From contig CAYTHL010000015.1 in the NCBI GenBank assembly GCA_964437615.1, positions 1 through 26,501 on the forward strand: 26,501 nucleotides of DNA, read 5' to 3'. Position numbers and translations under genes: made by a program. This document shows positions 8,103-13,813 of this stretch, one piece after another. This DNA comes from RGIG4790 sp964437615 (GTDB lineage Bacteria > Bacillota > Clostridia > Christensenellales > UBA1242). The notes beneath the pieces are model-generated. The model saw only the letters and a program-made list of their open reading frames with translations. It was not told the origin of the DNA and made no database searches. How positions within the stretch are numbered: position 1 is the stretch's first letter; the number at the start of each line of letters is the position of its first letter.

Positions 8103-9206
8103 ATGGAATTTTTAATTTTTGGCAGTTATGCAAGATTAAAAGCAAGGCTTGCAGATTATAAAAAAGTTAAGCTTTTTACTGATGCATCTGTTCCAGAATG
8201 GGCTAAAACTAAAATAATTAACGCCATTAAAGAAGCTGGCTGTAATATTGTTGCAGTTTGCTTGCCCGCTAGCTTAAACAGCGAAGAAAAAGCCGCCGCC
8301 TTAAATTCTAGCGCAGAAGATTATGTTGTTGCCCTAGGCGATGCACTTACAAGCAGCATAGCCAAATACTACGCATATTGCCATATTAAACCGCTTGCAG
8401 TTATCCCCTTTGGCGAGATTGCTGAACATACGTTTTCTAAATATTCTTATTTAAAGGATGTAAAATTTTGTTTTTATGTGTGCGAAAGTCCGCAGTTTGT
8501 GTTTATAGACGAGGAGTTTTTTACCTTAGAACAAGTAAATAGCATGTACAAAATTTTGTCATATAAAAACATTGTTGTCTTTGAAAAAGAATTTGAACAA
8601 GTTATCTTTAAGCGTTCAGAGAGCAGAATATCCAACATTGTAGATTTAATAAACAGCGCAGAGCCTACCCTACTAAAAGTTGCTAAAACTTATGCAACAA
8701 TAGGGTTGTCTATAAACGAAACGGGCACAAACGCCATGCTTGGCAACGAATATGTTTTGCAGTGTCTAATGGCATTGCAAAATAGATCTACAATAAATAA
8801 TTTGTTAGTTTCTACAAATTTACTTTTTAAATTTTACGACTGCATGTTTAGATTTCCCGTTTTACAAATAGAGCCAAACTTAAATTTGCATTTAAAGCGT
8901 CTTAAAGATTGCTACTATATAAGCTATTTGCAGGGAAACAGCATGCTTGCCCCACTGCCTAGCACTATGCAGTTAAAAAATTTACGCGGCGCACTTAACG
9001 CATATTATCCATACTTTAAAGCCAAATTAGAAACCTGCAAGACAAAATTTGTTGCAAGCCAAACCAATTTAAACAACAATCTTGCACTATCTGCGTTGGC
9101 GTTAGCGCCGTCGCTGTGCAGTAATAACAATATTTTGCGTTTGGCACGAGACCTTGGATATTTTGAAAAGTTGCTTAGCGGCAAAAATTTAGAAAAAAAT
9201 GTATAA
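8103..9206 (+). CDS. Degenerate iron-alcohol-dehydrogenase/dehydroquinate-synthase-fold protein
   Basis: This 367-residue cytoplasmic protein has the order of elements of the Fe-ADH/glycerol dehydrogenase superfamily. A basic N-terminal strand-helix unit (KVKLFTDASVPEWAKTKIINAI) is followed by a dinucleotide-site-like SAEDYVVALGDALTSSIAKYYAY, then an AVIPFGEIAEHTFSK segment where active members have an IPTT-x-GTGSE loop. A helical C-terminal half follows. The usual glycine-rich GGGS-D-AK loop is reduced to GD, and I cannot find the expected metal ligands in order, so it is probably not an active dehydrogenase. No signal peptide is seen. There is no ribosome binding site before the ATG; a TAAAAT lies 6 nt upstream. 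The gene is followed by spoIIQ, whose SigF-like -35 overlaps this stop codon. Family assignment is inference; it could be an unrelated Rossmann-like protein. Confidence 0.45.
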   Translation: MEFLIFGSYARLKARLADYKKVKLFTDASVPEWAKTKIINAIKEAGCNIVAVCLPASLNSEEKAAALNSSAEDYVVALGDALTSSIAKYYAYCHIKPLAVIPFGEIAEHTFSKYSYLKDVKFCFYVCESPQFVFIDEEFFTLEQVNSMYKILSYKNIVVFEKEFEQVIFKRSESRISNIVDLINSAEPTLLKVAKTYATIGLSINETGTNAMLGNEYVLQCLMALQNRSTINNLLVSTNLLFKFYDCMFRFPVLQIEPNLNLHLKRLKDCYYISYLQGNSMLAPLPSTMQLKNLRGALNAYYPYFKAKLETCKTKFVASQTNLNNNLALSALALAPSLCSNNNILRLARDLGYFEKLLSGKNLEKNV

Positions 9207-9230
9207 TAGCTAAAAGTTATGGCAAGTATT
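9201..9230 (+). promoter_or_regulatory. SigF-like promoter of spoIIQ
   Basis: GTATA (9201-9205), a 15-nt spacer, and GGCAAGTATT (9221-9230). Compared with the B. subtilis SigF consensus (GYWTA, N15, GGNRANAMTW), all 5 of the -35 and 9 of 10 of the -10 positions match. Predicted transcription start is near 9236-9238, leaving AAGGAG and the ATG at 9262 correctly placed. The -35 overlaps the TAA stop of the preceding gene. spoIIQ is SigF-controlled in B. subtilis. Confidence 0.7.
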
Positions 9231-9261
9231 GGCTTATAAAAAACCAAAAAGGAGATTTTTT

Positions 9262-9891
9262 ATGAGCAATAAATTTAAAAGATTTATGCGTAAGACGCAA
9301 CTATTTTTTAAAACTAATTCACTTGCACTAATTGTTTGCCTAACAACAATTTTAACACTTACTATAATAGGACTGGCGGCATTTTATTCTTTAAATGGCG
9401 AAGAAGAAATTGTTACAACCCCAGTAGACAATATTATAGAAGAGCCCAGCCTGCCTACTAGCACTACCGAACCTATTGTATTTTTAAGTCCACTAGAAAA
9501 TATAAACATAACAAAAAATTATGCCGAAGATTATCTGCTAGAAGACTCGACTACCGGAGTTTGGCAAACGCATCAGGGCATAGACTTTGCCGCAGCCGAC
9601 GGCGACGCTGTGCTTGCCGTTTATAGCGGCACCATAGAAAGCGTTGTTAATGACATTATGGAAGGGCTTGTTGTAACGCTAAAAGTTTCAGATAATATAA
9701 AAGTTGTCTATAAAAGCTTGTCTAGCGATGCACTAGTATCTGAAGGCGACCAAGTTAAAGCTGGTCAGCAGATAGGCACGGTAGCCACTAATGTAACCGA
9801 AAAAGCAGAGGGCGTGCACTTGCATTTAGAGGTTTGGCAAGACAAAAAACTTGTAGACCCTAACCTATACTTTAGTTTTACAGATAAATAA
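9262..9891 (+). CDS. spoIIQ: SpoIIQ-like M23 (LytM) forespore protein
   Basis: SpoIIQ is the forespore membrane protein that pairs with SpoIIIAH across the intermembrane space, helps engulfment and anchors the SpoIIIA channel. The 209-residue product has a basic N-terminus, one membrane segment (about residues 20-42), an acidic, proline-containing linker and a C-terminal M23 domain (about 75-205). The zinc site is complete: H104-x3-D108 and H186-x-H188. B. subtilis SpoIIQ lacks the first histidine, whereas clostridial SpoIIQ proteins generally keep the site, so this one may be an active endopeptidase. I chose the ATG at 9262 over the in-frame upstream start at 9229 because AAGGAG (9249-9254) precedes it and because 9229 lies inside the -10 of the SigF-like promoter. 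A terminator follows at 9901-9928. Another M23 peptidase is possible, but promoter and architecture favour SpoIIQ. Confidence 0.82.
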   Translation: MSNKFKRFMRKTQLFFKTNSLALIVCLTTILTLTIIGLAAFYSLNGEEEIVTTPVDNIIEEPSLPTSTTEPIVFLSPLENINITKNYAEDYLLEDSTTGVWQTHQGIDFAAADGDAVLAVYSGTIESVVNDIMEGLVVTLKVSDNIKVVYKSLSSDALVSEGDQVKAGQQIGTVATNVTEKAEGVHLHLEVWQDKKLVDPNLYFSFTDK

Positions 9892-9900
9892 ATTATAGAA

Positions 9901-9928
9901 GGGATATTGAATAATATTCCTTTTTTTT
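9901..9928 (+). terminator. Intrinsic terminator after spoIIQ
   Basis: GGGATATT (9901-9908) pairs with AATATTCC (9913-9920) using one G-T wobble, with a GAAT loop, followed by eight T. It lies 10 nt after the spoIIQ stop and separates it from the convergent murC. Confidence 0.9.
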
Positions 9929-9952
9929 GTTAATATTTTGCCCTACTTTGTA

Positions 9953-11320
9953 TTACTTTTTTAAAAACATGCTAGACATATGCTCTATTGTGCCAGCGCC
10001 AAGCAAAAGCACAGTGTCGTTAGGCTTAATCTGCTTGTTTAATATGGCAAATGCATGGGAAAGACTGCTGGCTGCGGTTGCGTCTTTGCCCTTTGCTATA
10101 AGTCCTTTTACCAGCCAGTTGTTTGTTACCCCAGCAATAGGCTGCTCTCTGGCTGGATATATGGGCGGGATTATTATGCTATCTGCGCCGTCAAAGCAAT
10201 TACAAAATTCTTTATAAAGATACTTAGTACGGCTATAGGTGTGCGGCTCAAAAACAACATGTAATGCCCCAGAGCTACAACCAATAGTTGCAGAAATTGT
10301 TGCTGCTATCTCGGTTGGATGATGAGCGTAATCGTGGATAATTTTTGCGCCTTTATATGTGCATATTTGCTGATATCGTCGCTTGCTACTTTTATACTTT
10401 CCAAGTGCCATTATTATAACATCGGGACCAATACCTTCTTGCAGCGCCACGGCGGTAGCCGCCAGCGAATTGGATATGTTATGTTTTCCTGGCACAGATA
10501 GTAGAACCCTACCCATATTTTGCCCACAGACAAATAAATCGTAACTATATTTGTTTTCTTCGTCAGCGGCAATGTTTTTTGCCATAATATGTGCCGCGTT
10601 TGGATTATACTGCTGCATATTACTTACTGCAAAAAGTATGCTAAGCCCACATTTGGTTATTTTCTGGCACCTAGCGTCATCATTGTTTTTTACTAAATAT
10701 CCACCATCTTTTGTATTTTTTGCAAATTTATTAAATGATTTTTGCAAATTAGCCATTTTTTTAAAGTAGTCCATGTGGTCTTTTTGAATATTAAGTATTA
10801 CGCTTGCGTAACTTTTAAGTTTTAAAAAGCTGTCGCAATATTCGCAAGCCTCGGTAATAAAATATTCTTTACCGCCTATGTACACATTTCCACCAATCAG
10901 CGGGAGTTCGCCGCCTATATGCACGGTAGGATTTTTGCCCGCAAGCAAAAATATTGTTGCAAGCATGCCCGTAGTGGTGGTTTTGCCGTGAGTTCCCGCA
11001 ACAGAAATAACTTTTTTGTAACCGCGGCAAATGCTAGCTAGCAACTGCGCCCGACTTATAACTTTTATTTTTTGCTCCTTAGCTGCCACCAATTCGGGAT
11101 TATCTTTGCTTATAGCATTGCTTACTACAATTAGATCAGCGCCAGAAATGTTGCTAGCATGGTGCCCCTTATAAACAGTCACCCCACTAGCAAATAACCT
11201 TTTTGTTATATCAGACAAAGTGGTGTCCGAGCCACTAACTGTGTACCCCTTTTCCTTGCAAAGTAAAGCCAGCGCACTTTGCGAAATCCCGCCAATGCCC
11301 ACAAAATGTATATGTTTCAT
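9953..11320 (-). CDS. murC: UDP-N-acetylmuramate--L-alanine ligase
   Basis: MurC adds L-alanine to UDP-MurNAc, the first amino-acid step of peptidoglycan stem-peptide synthesis, in the cytoplasm. The 455-residue product has the N-terminal UDP-binding motif HFVGIGGISQSALA (residues 4-17). It also has the P-loop GTHGKTTTT (109-117), a central-domain EACEYCDSFL segment, and the C-terminal HHPTEI and EPHTYSRTK motifs typical of MurC rather than MurD/E/F. Length is normal. The start at 11320 gives the expected N-terminus, but the only Shine-Dalgarno-like GGAG ends 1 nt before ATG, too close to work normally. A TATAGT hexamer 5 nt upstream suggests a leaderless or near-leaderless message. Its 3' end is convergent with spoIIQ. 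Confidence 0.97.
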   Translation of the reverse strand: MKHIHFVGIGGISQSALALLCKEKGYTVSGSDTTLSDITKRLFASGVTVYKGHHASNISGADLIVVSNAISKDNPELVAAKEQKIKVISRAQLLASICRGYKKVISVAGTHGKTTTTGMLATIFLLAGKNPTVHIGGELPLIGGNVYIGGKEYFITEACEYCDSFLKLKSYASVILNIQKDHMDYFKKMANLQKSFNKFAKNTKDGGYLVKNNDDARCQKITKCGLSILFAVSNMQQYNPNAAHIMAKNIAADEENKYSYDLFVCGQNMGRVLLSVPGKHNISNSLAATAVALQEGIGPDVIIMALGKYKSSKRRYQQICTYKGAKIIHDYAHHPTEIAATISATIGCSSGALHVVFEPHTYSRTKYLYKEFCNCFDGADSIIIPPIYPAREQPIAGVTNNWLVKGLIAKGKDATAASSLSHAFAILNKQIKPNDTVLLLGAGTIEHMSSMFLKK

Positions 11321-11325
11321 ACTCC

Positions 11326-11356
11326 ACTATATGCAAAGTCCCAGCACCATTGTTAA
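11326..11356 (-). promoter_or_regulatory. Possible leaderless promoter of murC
   Basis: Minus strand: TTAACA (11351-11356), 19-nt spacer, TATAGT (11326-11331), each 5 of 6 to consensus. The -10 ends 5 nt before the murC ATG, so transcription would start at or just inside the start codon. The 19-nt spacer is long, which lowers confidence. Confidence 0.4.
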
Positions 11357-11371
11357 ATTTACCACAAACAA

Positions 11372-11403
11372 AAAGATAGAACAACAAATATTGCTCTATC
11401 TTT
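11372..11403 (-). terminator. Intrinsic terminator upstream of murC
   Basis: AAAGATAGAACAA (11372-11384) pairs with TTGCTCTATCTTT (11391-11403) with one mismatch and a CAAATA loop. On the minus strand the T run continues past the stem (TTTTTGTTTG). It would end transcripts coming from rpsI through the repeat region at 11466-12015. Confidence 0.7.
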
Positions 11404-11465
11404 AAAAACTTTATAAAACCGCTGTTACACTCTAAATATAAATTGCCACAACTTAATTCAACTGG

Positions 11466-11562
11466 GTTTTTTATGTAGATTTTGGTGCAAGAACAAGGCG
11501 CGAGTGTGCAGCCGCGAGCGAAAGATGTGCCAAAAACTTAGATGTTTAATTAAAAAACTATT
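11466..11562. repeat. Chimeric or internally deleted palindrome-repeat copy at the gap edge
   Basis: It begins like the left arm at 11755 (TTTTTTATGTAGATTTTGGTG, then CAAGAACAAGG) and then jumps to right-arm sequence (GCAGCCGCGAGCG...) with the central tip missing. Its last 55 nt (11508-11562) are identical to 11690-11744 on the far side of the N run. The copy may be a genuine deletion derivative or a contig-end artefact. Confidence 0.6.
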
Positions 11563-11662
11563 NNNNNNNNNNNNNNNNNNNNNNNNNNNNNNNNNNNNNN
11601 NNNNNNNNNNNNNNNNNNNNNNNNNNNNNNNNNNNNNNNNNNNNNNNNNNNNNNNNNNNNNN
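11563..11662. other. Assembly gap of exactly 100 N
   Basis: One hundred unresolved bases within the repeat region. The round length suggests a scaffolding placeholder, so the true distance and content are unknown. Confidence 0.99.
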
Positions 11663-11752
11663 AGTTAGCCTAAATGACTACCCGTAAACGCAGCCGCGAG
11701 CGAAAGATGTGCCAAAAACTTAGATGTTTAATTAAAAAACTATTTTTATAAC
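11663..11752. repeat. Right arm of a palindrome repeat after the gap
   Basis: It begins in the tip (AGTTAG-CCTAAATGACTACCCGTAA) and continues as the right arm, ending in a variant AACTTAGATGTTTAATTAAAAAACTA tail. The first 50 nt match 11949-12000. Its left arm is lost in the gap. Confidence 0.7.
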
Positions 11753-11754
11753 GA

Positions 11755-11886
11755 GTTTTTTATGTAGATTTTGGTGCAAGAACAAGGAATGTACTTTTAA
11801 TCCACGAGGGAGTTTAGTAGACCTAAATGACCGAGTGGTTAAAAATGCATGACGCCGTTACGGCCAAAAGACATATTAAAATAACT
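11755..11886. repeat. Long-palindrome repeat, copy C2
   Basis: Complete inverted repeat. The left arm includes ATTTTGG and TTTTAATCCAC (11795-11805). The right arm includes the partner GTGGTTAAAA (11835-11844) and CCAAAAG. The tip is GTTTAG-TAGA-CCTAAAT. Outer ends pair as GTTTTTTATGT with ACATATTAAAATAAC, with bulges. Confidence 0.75.
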
Positions 11887-11887
11887 T

Positions 11888-12015
11888 GTTTTTGTGGCAG
11901 ATTTTGGCGCAGATAAGTAAGCGGCGAGGCTTACGGGTAGGAGTTTAGTTAGCCTAAATGACTACCCGTAAACGCAGCCGCGAGCGAAAGATGTGCCAAA
12001 AGATGCCACAAAAAC
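11888..12015 (-). repeat. Long-palindrome repeat, copy C3, abutting the rpsI stop
   Basis: The best-preserved copy. Ends are a perfect 12-bp inverted repeat, GTTTTTGTGGCA (11888-11899) and TGCCACAAAAAC (12004-12015). The distal stem is a perfect 10-bp pair, TTACGGGTAG (11931-11940) with CTACCCGTAA (11962-11971), capped by GTTTAG-TTAG-CCTAAAT. The last C complements the G of the rpsI TAG stop codon. Confidence 0.85.
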
Positions 12016-12425
12016 TAGCGTTTTGAGAACTGTGGTGCCTTACGAGCTTTCTTCAACCCATATTTCTTACGCTCTTTCATGCGTGGGTCACGAGTTAAAT
12101 AGCCCGCAGCTTTTATATAAGCCTTGTAAGTTTCGTTATTTAGAACAAGCGCGCGTGCAATACCATGACGGCATGCCCCAGCTTGCCCAGAAAGTCCGCC
12201 GCCAACAACATTAATAATAACATCGAATTTATCCTTAGCTTCTACCAAAACAAGTGGTTGTTGCACAATTGCGCACATAACGCTTGTAGGAAAATACTCT
12301 TCTAGCGGCTTTTTGTTAACTATAATTTGGCCATTGCCGGCAGTTAGTCTTACCCTTGCAATAGCCTTTTTGCGTCTGCCGGTTGCCCATGTATAGGTTG
12401 TTTTGTTTGATACTTTCTTTGCCAT
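12015..12425 (-). CDS. rpsI: 30S ribosomal protein S9
   Basis: S9 is a small-subunit head protein whose basic C-terminal tail reaches the P-site tRNA. The 136-residue product shows the family core: ATGRRKKAIARVRL near the N-terminus, an INVVGGGLSGQAGACRHGIARAL block, LTRDPRMKERKKYGLKKARKAPQFSKR-type tail ending in the invariant SKR. A GGAGG sequence precedes the ATG at 12425. It follows rplM by 11 nt in the usual rplM-rpsI operon. The TAG stop is completed by the terminal base of a palindromic repeat, and the transcript probably runs through repeats to the terminator at 11372-11403. Confidence 0.98.
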   Translation of the reverse strand: MAKKVSNKTTYTWATGRRKKAIARVRLTAGNGQIIVNKKPLEEYFPTSVMCAIVQQPLVLVEAKDKFDVIINVVGGGLSGQAGACRHGIARALVLNNETYKAYIKAAGYLTRDPRMKERKKYGLKKARKAPQFSKR

Positions 12426-12436
12426 ACTACCCTCCT

Positions 12437-12877
12437 TTACCTTTTGCCTTCTAGTTGCAATAAAATAGGCTTTTGAGCTTCGTGCCCATGATTGGCATCT
12501 TTATAAACTCGTAGGTTTTTAATGTTTTTGCGCCCAAGACGAGTTTTTGGTAGCATGCCTTTTACGGCTAGCATTACAGCTTTATCGCTATCTTCTTTTA
12601 AAAATGTTGCATATTGAATTTCTTTAAGCCCGCCGATGTAGCCAGTGTGATGCTGATAATATTTTTGCTCCACTTTTTTGCCAGTTAATACAACTTTATC
12701 TGTATTAATTACAATTACATGGTCGCCACAATTTTGGTTTGGTGTATATTCTGGTTTGTTTTTGCCACGCAAGATGCTTGCAACTTGGCTAGCCAAACGG
12801 CCAAGAGGCATATTTGTAGCGTCAACCAAATACCATTTGTCAGATTTAACTTCTGCAGTTTGCATAAATGATTTCAT
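12437..12877 (-). CDS. rplM: 50S ribosomal protein L13
   Basis: L13 is an early-assembly large-subunit protein. The 146-residue product has the family features WYLVDATNMPLGRLAS near the N-terminus, then ILRGKNKPEYTPNQNCGDHVIVINTDKV-type core, KYYQHHTGYIGGLKE, and a C-terminal GMLPKTRLGRKNIKNLRVY block. AAGGA lies about 13 nt before the ATG at 12877, longer than usual. It is the first gene of the rplM-rpsI pair, preceded by a SigA promoter at 12972-13000 and a leader that can fold (12922-12965), consistent with autogenous control known for L13 operons in Firmicutes. Confidence 0.98.
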   Translation of the reverse strand: MKSFMQTAEVKSDKWYLVDATNMPLGRLASQVASILRGKNKPEYTPNQNCGDHVIVINTDKVVLTGKKVEQKYYQHHTGYIGGLKEIQYATFLKEDSDKAVMLAVKGMLPKTRLGRKNIKNLRVYKDANHGHEAQKPILLQLEGKR

Positions 12878-12921
12878 AGTTGTTACATTTTCCTTATAAA
12901 AAAATTTTTCGCGGATTTAAT

Positions 12922-12965
12922 GCTTGTGAAAAGTAATAACGGGAATTACTATCCTTATTTCAAGC
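12922..12965 (-). promoter_or_regulatory. Folded 5' leader of rplM (candidate L13 leader)
   Basis: On the minus strand, right after the predicted start, GCTTG (12961-12965) can pair with CAAGC (12922-12926), enclosing a 6-bp stem AGTAAT/ATTACT (12945-12950 with 12932-12937) and a 7-nt loop. An L13 leader RNA is known upstream of rplM in Bacillus. The position and size fit, but I cannot confirm the Rfam consensus by eye. Confidence 0.45.
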
Positions 12966-12971
12966 GGGTAT

Positions 12972-13000
12972 ATAATAATACAATTTACAAAATAAGTCAA
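12972..13000 (-). promoter_or_regulatory. SigA promoter of rplM-rpsI
   Basis: Minus strand: TTGACT (12995-13000), 17-nt spacer, TATTAT (12972-12977), each 5 of 6 to consensus. It gives a leader of roughly 90 nt before rplM. Confidence 0.8.
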
Positions 13001-13047
13001 TAAATTTTTATAAACTTTTTAGGTAAATATTATTAATTTTGCTTTGT

Positions 13048-13773
13048 TTAGTCGTCATCTGACCTAAGCGTTTCTACAGAATTTGCTTCGGATGCAGCCA
13101 AGTTAGTATTTTCTGCCCATTTTTCTTTTCTTGCTTCGCTCTTTTGTTTGCGTTTATCTATTTGGTCTTTAAGAAGCACTGTAACATAACGGTAAGGTTC
13201 CTTTCCGTTAGACACTGTTGTAACTTTTGCGTGGTCCGAAAGAGCGGTATGAATTATTCGGCGCTCGCTAGCCTTCATTGGCTCTAGCTTTACACTTTTG
13301 CCGGTAGCAACAACTTTAGAGGCCGTGCGCGCAGCCAAAATTTTAAGGGTTTCTTGACGCTTATTACTATATCCGTTGCTATCTACTACAACGCGCTTAA
13401 ATTCGCTAGAAGGCTTTCCTTTGTTTGCGATTGTATTTACTAAATAACCAAAGCCCTCTAAGTTTTCACCGCGCTTGCCTATAAATATGGCGGCGTCGGT
13501 GCCAGTTACATCTACATAGTAGCAATCTTCGCGCTCTTCTACATAAACATCAACTTCTAGCCCCATAAGCTTTACAAGTTGTTCAACAAGTTGTTTAATT
13601 TTAGTTTCGCTCTCTGAATTTTGTTCCAAACTTAGCCTAACTTTGGCCTTGTTAAACAGCCCCGCTTGCTCTATTATGCTAATTTGAACTTGGTCGCGTG
13701 TGACGCCAAGTTTGTATAGCCCAATTTCTATGGCTTGGTCTACTGTTTTACCCTCTGTTTCTATACTTTTCAT
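13048..13773 (-). CDS. jag: Jag/KhpB RNA-binding protein (SpoIIIJ-associated)
   Basis: Jag is a cytoplasmic RNA-binding protein, linked with KhpA to cell elongation and division in Firmicutes and encoded next to yidC/spoIIIJ. The 241-residue product has a Jag-N domain (residues 1-50, with the AGLFNKAKVRL core), a KH domain (about 75-150) with the GKRG loop at 99-102, and an R3H domain (about 155-202) with SERRIIHTALSDH and the EPYRYVTV strand. The tail after 203 is charged. AAAGGAG precedes the ATG at 13773. It lies about 40 nt downstream of yidC and is the last gene of the rpmH-rnpA-yidD-yidC-jag unit. I see no clear terminator before the rplM promoter. Confidence 0.96.
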   Translation of the reverse strand: MKSIETEGKTVDQAIEIGLYKLGVTRDQVQISIIEQAGLFNKAKVRLSLEQNSESETKIKQLVEQLVKLMGLEVDVYVEEREDCYYVDVTGTDAAIFIGKRGENLEGFGYLVNTIANKGKPSSEFKRVVVDSNGYSNKRQETLKILAARTASKVVATGKSVKLEPMKASERRIIHTALSDHAKVTTVSNGKEPYRYVTVLLKDQIDKRKQKSEARKEKWAENTNLAASEANSVETLRSDDD

Positions 13774-13813
13774 CCCGTTTTCTCCTTTTGTTTGTTATTA
13801 TTTGCCTTTTTAG

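Noticed and set aside
9005..9247. An 80-residue minus-strand open frame
   Set aside because: Antisense to the 3' end of the 8103 gene and the SigF-like promoter; no ribosome binding site.
11821..11850. GACCGAGTGGTTAAAA resembles the D-arm of Ser/Leu tRNAs; also at 6424-6438
   Set aside because: No acceptor stem, anticodon arm or GTTC-type T-loop follows, and the bases are explained by pairing with the opposite palindrome arm.
11466..12015. Possible integron attC array or CRISPR array
   Set aside because: The neighbours are fixed housekeeping genes, the units are not separated by cassettes or regular unique spacers, and the core sites expected of attC are absent.
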